Part shown: in pieces, positions 56,401 to 62,754 of the stretch
How the letters are laid out: each line of letters starts with the position of its first letter
Numbering within the stretch: position 1 is the first letter of the stretch
Source of the DNA: Mermis nigrescens
Taxonomy: Eukaryota > Nematoda > Enoplea > Mermithida > Mermithidae
Assembly: GCA_036768485.1 (NCBI GenBank)
Contig: JAVLUZ010000701.1
Span: 1 to 64,000 of the forward strand
DNA length: 64,000 nucleotides
Direction: 5' to 3'
Position numbers and translations under genes: made by a program
The notes under the pieces: generated by a model
What the model was told of the DNA's origin: nothing
Seen by the model: the letters and a program-made list of their open reading frames with translations, nothing else
Databases searched by the model: none

Positions 56401-59400
56401 AAGCTCGAACTGTTTCGAACATATTATACAAAAAGCGGTCAAATCGATTAGATGCTGATTCAGATTGAGGGACTTCTTATTTTACCTTCAATTATTTTCT
56501 CCATTTTACGTCTTTGGCCGATTTTTATTTTCTTATTTTCATCGCATTCGCAATGGTTGACGAATCAGTTACAGCATTACTGCATATTACATAACATGGC
56601 CATTGAACGGTTCGCTTAGCAGATCATCTCAGCAATTCAAATGAACATTTACTGCCTTTGATACATTTCGGTATTGCAAAATACGCGTCAATCTCGGGTT
56701 AAATTAATAAAAAGTCGGGTTACCTTGCTTTAACCGTGGGTTAGCTTACCCGAGTTTAACCCACCTTGTGTCATATGGGTTAAATTTAACCTAAGGTAAA
56801 ATTTGAGCGCGGGTTAGCTAACCCGAGAATTCCCGTTAACCCTAGGTTAAACTAACCTACGTTCTGTCATTCGGGCCTAAATGTTTTGCACTTATTTTGT
56901 AGCACAGAAGTAAGAATCAAATAAACATGTGAATTTATATATGCTTGATTTTATGCAAGGGTCCGAAAAAATTAATTAAGCTAAGTGACTCGGCTCTAAT
57001 TTTCAAAAGTTGGCATCGAAACCGACGATTGATTAATAATTTCGGGAATAAAATTTGAGGTTTAAAAAGCCTTTTACAAACAAATATGGCAAACATAAAC
57101 AAAGAGACGCAAAGAAATAATAATGAAAATACGTGGATCTAAGACATTCGCTTTAGCTATTATTTAATTTGTCTGAAATCGTTCGGTTTTTCGTCTAAGT
57201 TTTCTCCCATGTATAGTTTAGTTTAGTTTAGTTCAAGTCTTTGGCGTCGGTACGGCATTGCCAATCCCTTCGTTGTAGAGTCGTATGCATCCCAAACCAT
57301 TGCCACCCAGAGTTTGCGATTTTGAGCGGCATTTTTGCCATCTCGTGATTCGCGAGAGGTCTTCCTCAATCAGCTTCATCCATGTTTTTCGTGGGGCATT
57401 CTTATGCAACTTCCAGGCTTTAAACGTGGGTGCTTCGAGGGTTATTTCGGGCCAGGAGTTGCTGTTCATTCTCCAAACGTGTCCTGCCCATCGCATTCGG
57501 TTGCGCCTTATAAGCGTTCCGATGGTTGGTTGGTTAAGGCACAGTTTCCGTATATAGTCATTTGTTTTCAGATCACGTAGACTGAGCCCGCTTATGGTGC
57601 GTAGGCACCGCATTTGGAATACCTCCAATTTTTGTAGTTGAGCTTTTGTATAGGATTATGATTCAGATGGATAGAGGAGTATTGGTATGATCAAAGCATT
57701 AAATATTTTCATTTTTGTAGAGTGGGAGGACCACAGTTGAAAGTATAATTTTGCGAATGTTGTTGAGGCTCCTGCTAATCGATGGTTAATGTCTTTGGTA
57801 TCGATAAACGTACTGGACGATATCTTCGCACCAAGATACGTAAATGTATCAACACATTACAAAGTTTGAGTATTGAGCAGTAGACCAGGATCGGGAAGCT
57901 TGTGTGCAAGGCAAACAGTCTTAGACGTGTTTATGATTAAACCAATTTTTCCAGCTGCACATTTGAGTTGGTCCAGCATTTTCTGTGCTTCTGGAGGCGA
58001 TTCAGCAGATAAGGCAATATCATCCGCATAGTCAAGATCAGTCAATTGTTGGTCGTGCACTTTTACTCCTGGACAATCCTTCAGAGCTTGTTTTAATATC
58101 CATTCGATAACTAGATTGAACTATACAAGCGCTATTGAGCAACCTTGTCGCACGCCTGTTGATATGAGGAAGCTTGGTGTTTCTTGATTGTTGACCTTCA
58201 CCTTGCTATACGTATTGCTATGAAGATTTTACAGGACGCTCACTAGCTTTTCGGGTATACCAATTTTGTGCATCATTCTCCATAGACTCGGGCGGTGGAC
58301 GGAATCAAAAGCAGCAGAAAAGTCAACAAAGATTATTATCATTGGCTGCTGATATCGGATGCATCGTTCTAAAATTCTCCGGACGGCAGATATTTGATCA
58401 CTACACCCTCGTCCATCAGTAAAAGCGGCCTGCTCTATTCTTTGATGTTCTCTGATGTATGACTTAAGCCGATCTCTAACGATTGACGTCAGGATTTTCC
58501 CAGCAACAGGAAGAAGGCTAATCCCTCTGTAGTTCGAGCACGTTTTCTTGCATCCCTTTTTATGTATGGGCATTATGGTTGCGTTGCTCCAGGCTTTTGG
58601 CGTTTGGTTTTGATCCCATATATTTTAAAATATGACTTGTAGTGCTGCAATGCCACTTTCACCCGCAGCTCTAAATGATTCAGATGGAAGTAAATCAGCG
58701 CCAGGTGCTTTTTTATTCTTAAGTCGCTTGACAGCTTCTATAATTTCATCTTCCGTAGGTGGGCCTCTGCTATATAAGGGTTTCGATTTGGCAAAGGGCC
58801 ATCTAGTTCATCATCGTTGATAGTAGGATTTAGTCGGTTCAGCAGTTACTGGAAATGGTCAGACCACACTTGTATCTTTTCTATCGGACTAGAGTGGTCT
58901 TGCCGTCCAGGCCGTATAGCGCATCACTTGGCTTTGTGAAGGGCTTCGTCACACTAGATATTATCTTAAACAATTTGTGGGTATTATGTGACTTGACTGC
59001 ATTTTCTGCTTCTTCGGCTTGTTGAATCCACCGCTGTTCTCTGTCTTGTTTGAGTGCAGCTTTGACGTCTCTGTTTAGTCGGTTGTAGACTATTTTGCTG
59101 GTGTTTTTCATTGTTTTCTTTCAGTCAACTAGGTTTAGAGTATTGTTTGTGATCCAGGGTTTTGTTTTTCTGCGTAATAATGGACAGATCAATTCTGTTG
59201 TTGATTTTAACGGCTCCATTAGCGCATTCCAGCTGCTTTCAATATCGGTATGTATTTCCAATGGGTTGAAGCGATTTTTTAGTTGTTTTTCAAACTTTTG
59301 ACGTAAAGCGGGATCACTTAAAGAAGAGTAGTCGAGTTTAGGAATAGACTTTGGATGTTTGGTGACTTTGAGGCGTAGTTGGATCTTGGCCCGAACAAGA

Positions 59401-62400
59401 TGGCGATCTGTCATAAAGTTGGCGCCCCGCATCACTGTGAAACTTCCTAAAAATCAGGACATAGTTCAACATTTTCTCGGTCTTTTATCATTAGAGCTCC
59501 AACTAACTTTGTGACGCCGTTTGTGTCGGAACCGAGAGTTCATGACGCTCATGTTGTTTAGGATGGCTAGGCTTAGCAACCGCAGACCATTGTCGTTTAG
59601 GTTTCCACACCCAAAATTACCCATGATCAGGGCCATGCTTGGAGGTTTAGCGGCCCTGGGCGAAACTTATTTTGGCGGCCCCCATAATTTTTAAAACTGG
59701 CATCATATGTTTAAAACTGGCATTATAGGCATCATAATTATCACTTATGTATATCCTTTACATATAAACCTATATGATCGCAGTTAGCATCTTACTGTAA
59801 ATTTACTAACAAAATATTGTGCTACATTATTTTTAGTAGGTATCGTATGTTGTTTCTCAAATAATTTACCTATTTCGTCAATGATGACGTGCTTTATTAC
59901 AAAATAACACTTGCATAGCTTTCTGAGCGGCAAACTGGTCAATCGTAGTGCTCAATGAGAAACCTTGAAAACGGTATTTCTTAGCCATACCATCATTTCT
60001 AAGACCATTTTTCGACCTCTAGAAAACCTTGCACCTACCCCCCCCAGGATTTTGTTGCTGCCCACATATGCTGCGGGGGTCTTAGGTGGCGCGGTCAAGC
60101 GTTCCCTGCGGGGTCCGGGACAGAGTCCCTACAAATTTTGTAAAAAAGCATTTTAATGTAAAATAATAACGTTAAAATTTTCGCAAAAACGGCCGAATTT
60201 CGGTCCTGAATGGAGCCCAAAAACACTCAAAATTGATGAAGTCTTACATCTCACAAAACTTCTGAGCTGAAATGCGTTTTTTGACCTCTGCTAATTACAT
60301 AGCGCAGCAACGGGTCGCTGCCAATAAGATATAGAAAAATGTATAAATTGAAGTTTTTGTTCTTACCCTTTTCAGGCCCATTTATGGCCTTCTTATTAAG
60401 AAGATGCAGTTCAGAAAACAGGAAATGCACAAAAACATAAGGGAATTTGGCCATTTTTTTCATTTAAAATAGGATTGTGTCCTTGTAAAGAAAGACGAAA
60501 AAGCAAAGAATAGACTAACTGGTACACAATCATTTTCGCACTTTTAGTTTTATGCTCAACAAGCATGCGCACTTTCATTCAATGAACAAATAGTGCATTA
60601 AATTACTAGTGATATGAAGTGCTAGATTATTTCGGCTGATTCAAGTGCAAAGCGCCGGAAAATTTTGACATTTTAGCCTTTTCAAACTCAATTTTCTGGA
60701 CACACATTATTGCAACAGAAAAATCAACAATATGTCTGAAAAATGAGAATAAGTATAGCTCAGTCAGCGTTCTCTTAAAAATGCAAGTAAAGATTTTTAA
60801 CTGACTGTGTTTGCATTAGAACGTCGAAAAATCGATCTTTTTGAACGTATGTATCGAATTATTGTAAGAGGGCCGCCAAAAAATGAATTCTATACGGCAT
60901 GCACTACAACTTTTTTAGCGGCCCATAATTTTAGCGGCCCTGTGCGGCCGCACAGTTCGCACCCCCTAGGCACGGCTATGCCCATGATCAAATCCCAGCC
61001 GTCTCTATCATTTTCAATTTCGGCGTTTAGATCGCCTAGCAATATAATGATGTTCTTCTTTGGTATATTACTACGGCAAGCTTGAAGTTGGTCGTAAAAA
61101 CAGTCTTTGTCGCTCAGTCGGTTGAGGCATAGGCGGCTATTATTGTTATAGGTGTTTGAGCATTGAGATTCATCGTAGCCAGCCCATCAGATATTGGTGT
61201 GAGATCCGTGACAGCTGAAGTCAGCTTTCGATTAACGGCAATAGCAGCGCCATTAAAGCTTTAGTCCTTTTGGCCAGAATAATAAAGCGTGTATCCAATG
61301 GTATCGTGATATATGTCAAGATCACCAGATCCAGATAGCTTGGTTTCTGTCAATACTGCAATATCTACACCGTATCTATCCAATTCTCGTATCAAAAGCT
61401 CCTTTTTATCGGTTCCATTTAACGTCCTTACATTCCACGTAGCAAAGCGTGAGGCTTGGAAACTGAGCAAAGTTTGGCCCTTAGAAGGGCCGTTGGGACC
61501 AGGCGTTGCGGAACGGGATCCATGATTCTAAGCTGGGTATTACTTGAGCTCGCTGGGCGCAAGAGTCGACAGAGCCCCTTCTGTTGGAGAAGAAACGGTG
61601 GGCACCTCGTGAAGGCAGTGGTTGTCTTGATAACGAGAGGCTGTATTTTGCGCATCAATTATCCTTCGCCCACCAAAATGTATTGTATTGCGTCTTCTTT
61701 GGATTCCAATATGCTGACTTCCTCGATTTTTTCGATTAAAATATTTATTATCAAAGAATTGCTTAAGTTGTTGTATGACGAAGTAGATCCGAAAGAAAGC
61801 TAAATATATTTACCGAAATAATGTGAAATTTTTAAATTTTTTTAGTATCATAAAAAATAGAAAGATTTATTCCACGCTGAACACATTGACATATTTGCAA
61901 ATTGCTAAAATTCGTGATGGAGTAGTAAGTGTCAAAAAAAGGTCACAATATAAGAATTTCATTCTGGAGTATAAGCGGCAGTGTTTTTTTACAAGGTCCC
62001 TTTGTACATGTACAAAGATGGTCTCCAAAAAGTGTTTTGTTGGTGAATGCAAATGTTTGGGTACTATAATAAAAAAGCAGCACAAAGCGCCGAAAAATTC
62101 GGCGTTTTTCCTTGTTGAATGTAAATTTTGTCATTATAACTACATGTAGAACAAAAAATTTTTGGGAATTTCAGACGTTTTCATCGTTTTGTCTTCCCAA
62201 AAATCTTTGTCCACGTACAAAGACGGTCCCGAAAAGTCTTTGCACATCGGGTAAATCATTGCCTAATACAAAAAAAGCGCAATTAGCGGTGCGCCTAAGC
62301 TAAGTGAACACTAAAGTGTTAATGAACCTGGATCATTGATTTAGAAGAAAACTTTAAATTTGAAATCCTCTGATGTTAATATTTAGCCTGATTGTTGTTC

Positions 62401-62651
62401 GTGTGATCAAGAAAGTTTTTGACTTTTCTCTGCGTAATCAAGAAAATTTTTGGCAGAGCGCACGCTTGCGTAAAATCGTTATTCATCTTTTATTTGTACC
62501 AATTTGCTATTCGTTCTCATTCTAGCATCTTCCCCTCAACTAATAAGCACAAATTACGACAAGTCAAAAGTAACTGTTCAGGGAAAGTTGACATATGGCC
62601 AGATTATCGCAACTGCGCTGAAGAAAACAAAGTTGTACAGAAAACGTAGCG
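30049..62651 (+). CDS. Sytl: Gene B: synaptotagmin-like protein (Slp/bitesize), 3' partial, spliced
   Basis: Proposed join: 30049-30158, 31469-31747, 32890-33044, 34395-34539, 35131-35207, 35293-35358, 35872-36002, 37427-37483, 38498-38697, 43925-44027, 45977-46150, 53710-53779, 54604-54657, 55190-55255, 55439-55519, 55906-56010, 62526-62651. Every junction agrees in phase, giving 666 codons plus one base with no stop. Residues 1-36 plus 37-181 make the Slp homology domain (two helices around an eight-Cys zinc finger) that binds GTP-loaded Rab27-type GTPases; about 365-499 is C2A, a membrane-lipid binding domain; 500-666 is a basic Ser-rich linker. A C2B domain is expected past the window. 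Slp proteins tether secretory vesicles to the plasma membrane; Drosophila bitesize acts in epithelial apical organisation. Function is by family, not shown here. Confidence 0.88.
30329..30494. mobile_element. TAGTCTG palindromic MITE, copy 4
   Basis: Left TAATCTGTTGCACATAAG, right inverse TAGTCCGTTTCACAAAAG, full-length fold-back. Lies in intron 1 of gene B. Confidence 0.83.
30495..31468. other. Intron 1 of gene B, remainder
   Basis: AT-rich, nothing recognised. Confidence 0.4.
31469..31747 (+). CDS. Sytl: Gene B exon 2: SHD zinc finger
   Basis: [14 protein letters not shown] finishes the first helix. Cys pairs follow: ICSLCGF, then ICSYC, CQGCC and TCCRLC. This is the FYVE-like double zinc-finger arrangement of Slp homology domains (present in Slp3/4/5-type, absent from Slp1/2-type). 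Ends in phase 2 at GTGAGT. Confidence 0.92.
31856..31946. mobile_element. TAGTCTG MITE, left half only
   Basis: TATAGCCTGTTTTACACAA and the GATTATAGCGTTGATTTGATATA core are present; at the central TATA the sequence changes to the foldback end. Confidence 0.75.
31947..32410 (+). mobile_element. Partial arm of the 5-kb foldback family
   Basis: Starts CGGGGCGTCCCACCTAA and follows the 23788 arm for about 460 bp (TTTGCTCGTTCATG, ATAGGCCATCG, CACAAGCATTC). The second arm is absent. Confidence 0.78.
32690..32795 (+). repeat. Homopurine tract
   Basis: About 100 bases almost entirely A and G (words such as GGAAGAGGAAGTTGGAAG and AGGAAAGGAGAAGG), with a few T interruptions. Could form triplex DNA (inference). 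Ends about 100 bp before exon 3 of gene B. Confidence 0.8.
32890..33044 (+). CDS. Sytl: Gene B exon 3: SHD second helix
   Basis: The first base completes an Arg codon; reads [20 protein letters not shown], matching the family's 'xxxTGxWF' start of the second Rab-binding element, then ...[20 protein letters not shown]. The usual aromatic pair after Trp is CKK here rather than Phe-Tyr. Phase 2 in, phase 1 out. Confidence 0.85.
33045..34394. other. Intron 3 of gene B
   Basis: Contains a 224-bp inverted-end element (33288-33511) and a single AACAGACTATAG end near 34119-34130 that may be a degraded sibling. Otherwise AT-rich. Confidence 0.45.
33288..33511. mobile_element. TAGTCTG-ended MITE of a second subfamily
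   Basis: TAGTCTGTTTCAG...AAGAGCTTTTT at the left; the inverse TAGTCTGTTTAATTTATTCG with AGAGCTTTTTC at the right. Same terminal word as the 168-bp MITE, different interior. Confidence 0.75.
34395..34539 (+). CDS. Sytl: Gene B exon 4: linker after SHD
   Basis: Acceptor [33 protein letters not shown] then [20 protein letters not shown] and DEVSFEDA. Phase 1 in, 2 out (GTGAGA). NPF is a possible EH-domain ligand (inference). Confidence 0.82.
35131..35207 (+). CDS. Sytl: Gene B exon 5: Ser-rich linker
   Basis: Acceptor [31 protein letters not shown] then LPSPS. Phase 2 in, 1 out. Confidence 0.8.
35293..35358 (+). CDS. Sytl: Gene B exon 6: linker
   Basis: Phase 1 to 1; [20 protein letters not shown] then R. 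Short intron upstream (85 bp). Confidence 0.78.
35872..36002 (+). CDS. Sytl: Gene B exon 7: linker
   Basis: Phase 1 in, 0 out. [20 protein letters not shown] then [20 protein letters not shown]. Donor GTATAT is weak. Confidence 0.78.
36003..37426. other. Intron 7 of gene B, nothing firm
   Basis: 36030-36160 has a C-rich-repeat-like CACCCACGCCCTTGTGTGG word. No ends found; the rest is AT-rich. Confidence 0.35.
37427..37483 (+). CDS. Sytl: Gene B exon 8: linker microexon (19 codons)
   Basis: [19 protein letters not shown], phase 0 to 0, good donor GTAAGG; acceptor TTAATTAAG has a poor pyrimidine tract. Confidence 0.7.
37521..37902. mobile_element. hAT-like MITE, 382 bp
   Basis: CAGGGGCGTAGCTGGCC at the left, GCTACGCCACTG at the right; perfect duplications ACAGAAAT (37513-37520, 37903-37910). 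Inserted 37 bp past exon 8. Confidence 0.9.
38498..38697 (+). CDS. Sytl: Gene B exon 9: start of C2A
   Basis: [20 protein letters not shown], then [20 protein letters not shown] and [19 protein letters not shown]. [26 protein letters not shown] is the first beta strands of an Slp C2A domain. Loop 1 is basic (SSKRKRQ) and lacks the aspartates needed for calcium, suggesting calcium-independent lipid binding. Confidence 0.92.
38954..39775. mobile_element. Inverted-end element, copy 2 (complete, 822 bp)
   Basis: TACTAGCAAAGAAAAATGCT at the left and its inverse AGCATTTTTCTTTGCTAGTA at the right; about 190 bp of near-perfect inverted arms around a 440-bp unique core. No coding frame. Confidence 0.88.
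39838..42320 (+). mobile_element. GTGTAAA-rich non-coding element, copy 2 (longest)
   Basis: More than 15 GTGTAAA/TTTACAC words, many as dyads such as CTTTACATCACTGTTGAGTG. A 127-bp direct duplication (CACTTTACATCACTGTTGAG near 40381 and 40508). Ends with ACCTTCCAGAAGTGT... and a TAGGTACGCGC/GCGCTACCTA hairpin (42291-42316). Several short open readings are incidental. Confidence 0.7.
42321..43924. other. Intron 9 of gene B, inner part
   Basis: 42780-43450 is less AT-rich (words such as GCCATTTTCCGTATCC) but no second copy or protein match was recognised. Confidence 0.35.
43925..44027 (+). CDS. Sytl: Gene B exon 10: C2A middle
   Basis: [20 protein letters not shown] then [14 protein letters not shown]: 'NPYVKxYLLPDKS...KKKTKxxxxTxNPxFNETL' is diagnostic for Slp/synaptotagmin C2A strands 3-5, with the polybasic KKKTKCKR strand that binds phosphoinositides. 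Phase 2 in, 0 out. Confidence 0.95.
44505..45365. mobile_element. Inverted-end element carrying a 59-bp minisatellite
   Basis: AACCCGTAAATCCTACT (about 44528-44544) and its inverse AGTAGGATTTACGGGTTT (about 45339-45356) bracket the array; beyond each array end there are ACGTTTCTCC/GAGAAACG words. Lies in intron 10 of gene B. Class unknown. Confidence 0.6.
44579..45268. repeat. 59-bp minisatellite, 11 full units plus a partial
   Basis: Units start ATGATAAGCATAGGTAACC at 44579, 44638, 44697, 44756, 44815, 44874, 44933, 44992, 45051, 45110, 45169 and 45228 and contain GGGAGAAACGGGAGAAACGG. High identity implies recent expansion. 59 is not a multiple of three, so all three minus frames read open by turns; these are artefacts. 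Confidence 0.97.
45977..46150 (+). CDS. Sytl: Gene B exon 11: C2A end
   Basis: [20 protein letters not shown] then [20 protein letters not shown] and [18 protein letters not shown]. 'LxVSVWHxDxxGxNxxLGxVxIxL...W..L' closes the C2A fold. Phase 0 to 0; donor GTACAT is weak. Confidence 0.93.
46151..47638. other. Intron 11 of gene B, first part
   Basis: 46250-46600 is a C-rich repeat copy (GTTGGCCTTGGGGTTTGGGG, CCCCCAGAATTTTCTTTCTG). The rest is AT-rich without features. Confidence 0.45.
47639..49440 (-). mobile_element. GTGTAAA-rich non-coding element, copy 3
   Basis: Inverse orientation: the hairpin TAGGTACGCGTTAGCGCATACCTA is at the left (47640-47663), then ACTTCTGTATTGTGCGGCC, then a series of GTGTAAAG and TTTACAC words down to 49440. 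Same order of landmarks as 39838-42320 read backwards. Confidence 0.7.
49552..50382. mobile_element. Inverted-end element, copy 3
   Basis: TACTAGCAAAGAAAAATGCT at the left; right arm ends GTTCCATCGAAGCATTTTTT, where the last bases are replaced by an AT microsatellite. Arms of about 190 bp, core about 450 bp. Confidence 0.85.
50388..50474. repeat. (AT)n microsatellite
   Basis: About 43 AT units at the outer end of the inverted-end element. Confidence 0.97.
50475..51815. other. Intron 11 of gene B, middle
   Basis: 50690-50935 resembles a segment at 52185-52410 (ATGGTCGATCTAAGG / ATGGCCGATCTAGACGG, then a CATTTTTGGTCTTCATTTTG-like stretch). 51490-51600 holds a few GGAGAATCGGGACAG words. Nothing coding. 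Confidence 0.45.
51816..51946. mobile_element. hAT-like MITE, 131 bp (CAGTGGCGGATC family, minimal form)
   Basis: CAGTGGCGGATCTGGGATTT at the left, CTAAATCCGCCCCTG at the right; flanks CTTTGAAG and CTTTGAAA (7 of 8). Shares ends with the 600-bp copies at 8588 and 14586 but has almost no interior. Confidence 0.85.
52557..52807. mobile_element. C-rich repeat, complete copy with 8-bp flanks
   Basis: CATAGATGGGCAGC at the left and inverse CACACGTGGGCGTGG at the right; flanks GTCGTAAC and GTCGTAGC (7 of 8). This suggests the widespread C-rich repeat is a hAT-type element. Confidence 0.65.
52808..53709. other. Intron 11 of gene B, last part
   Basis: AT-rich; no exon with suitable phase was found and none is needed. 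Confidence 0.4.
53710..53779 (+). CDS. Sytl: Gene B exon 12: basic linker after C2A
   Basis: [20 protein letters not shown] then ITF; phase 0 in. The earlier GTAATT at 53767 would leave phase 0, but the stronger GTAAGA donor at 53780 gives the phase 1 that the next four exons require. Confidence 0.68.
53800..54060. repeat. Degenerate GGGTGACCGACAGTCCC repeat
   Basis: Six or more imperfect units (GGGTAACCGACTCG, GGGTGACCGACAAA, GTGGCCGACAGTCCC) decaying to the right; begins just inside the intron. Confidence 0.75.
54604..54657 (+). CDS. Sytl: Gene B exon 13: Ser-rich linker
   Basis: [17 protein letters not shown], phase 1 to 1, donor GTAAGT. Two other frames are also open here, but only this one continues through exon 15. 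Confidence 0.72.
55190..55255 (+). CDS. Sytl: Gene B exon 14: basic linker
   Basis: [20 protein letters not shown] then S; phase 1 to 1. LRKRS is a possible kinase or phosphoinositide site. Confidence 0.74.
55439..55519 (+). CDS. Sytl: Gene B exon 15: linker
   Basis: [20 protein letters not shown] then AEEIAS; phase 1 to 1. The other two frames do not fit: frame 0 meets a stop. Confidence 0.76.
55906..56010 (+). CDS. Sytl: Gene B exon 16: Ser-rich linker
   Basis: [20 protein letters not shown] then [14 protein letters not shown]; phase 1 to 1, donor GTGAGT. A transposon starts 8 bp after the exon. Confidence 0.77.
56019..56877. mobile_element. Harbinger-like element with GCCCGAATGACAGA ends
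   Basis: Left GCCCGAATGACAGACCGTGG; right inverse GGCCCGAATGACAGAACGTA. Flanked by TAA on both sides (56016-56018, 56878-56880), as in PIF/Harbinger. Interior is full of GGTTAA/TTAACC and AACCCGAG words in both orientations. No transposase. Confidence 0.72.
57233..57640 (-). pseudogene. LINE C-terminal region
   Basis: [20 protein letters not shown], then [14 protein letters not shown], the conserved 'RRxRWxGHVxRM' block seen near the C-terminus of many RTE-like elements, then [20 protein letters not shown] at the end. Confidence 0.85.
57857..58620 (-). pseudogene. LINE reverse transcriptase core
   Basis: In order: [20 protein letters not shown] (fingers), then [16 protein letters not shown] (motif A, catalytic Asp), then [16 protein letters not shown] (motif C, Asp-Asp pair). 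A stop/frame change separates motif A and motif C blocks around 58100-58230. Confidence 0.92.
58881..59435 (-). pseudogene. LINE segment between endonuclease and reverse transcriptase
   Basis: [20 protein letters not shown] ('DHxLVxxxxxL' end of the endonuclease), then a Lys/Arg-rich helical stretch with [20 protein letters not shown], in two frames separated by a stop near 59115. Confidence 0.82.
59440..59619 (-). pseudogene. LINE endonuclease, 3' portion
   Basis: On the minus strand reads [20 protein letters not shown], the 'GxxGxGxxNxNGxxLLxF' block of APE-like LINE endonucleases; continues the frame that is cut at 60989 by the inserted element. Confidence 0.85.
59628..60980. mobile_element. 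hAT-like element inserted in the LINE
   Basis: Left CAGGGCCATGCTTGGAGG, right inverse CATAGCCGTGCCTAGGGG, about two thirds alike; flanks CCCATGAT (59620-59627 and 60981-60988) duplicated perfectly. Interior holds GCGGCCC runs near both ends, a C-rich repeat fragment (59945-60075) and an AAGCGCCGGAAAATTTTG word near 60648. No transposase, so non-autonomous. Confidence 0.85.
60989..61470 (-). pseudogene. LINE endonuclease, 5' portion
   Basis: [20 protein letters not shown], then [20 protein letters not shown]: the 'WNVRTL...DIxxLxETxL' start of an APE-type endonuclease (catalytic Asn and Glu visible). Further down AAYAS and the LLGDLNAEI block (catalytic Asp-x-Asn) appear in other frames, showing frameshifts. 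Confidence 0.88.
61661..62525. other. End of intron 16 of gene B
   Basis: 61979 to about 62282 is a TGTACAAAGA-family hAT-like fragment (CAGTGTTTTTTTACAAGG at the left; GTCTTTGCACATCGGG and ACAAAAAAAGCG at the right, terminal CACTG lost). Remainder AT-rich. Confidence 0.55.
62526..62651 (+). CDS. Sytl: Gene B exon 17: linker, last exon in the window
   Basis: [20 protein letters not shown] then [20 protein letters not shown]; phase 1 to 1, donor GTACGT. The gene must continue to the right, where C2B is expected. Confidence 0.75.
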
Positions 62652-62754
62652 GTACGTATTTAGTTCCACTCATGAGCACACCATATTTTTCATATTTAAC
62701 TGAATGGTAAACAATCATTTTTAAGACATCTGAGAATGTTATGTTTTGTTTATC

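Larger units (their letters stand above)
57214..61660 (-). pseudogene. LINE (RTE-type non-LTR retrotransposon), broken, antisense to gene B
   Basis: Reading the minus strand from about 61660 to 57214: an endonuclease, a linker, a reverse transcriptase and a C-terminal region, ending in a (TAAAC)n-like tail (57214-57233) typical of RTE elements. Several stops and frame changes occur (for example after SGQKD at 61261, after ASTD near 61110, and around 59445 and 58870), so it is inactive. A hAT-like element splits the endonuclease. It sits in the 6.5-kb intron between exons 16 and 17 of gene B. Confidence 0.9.
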
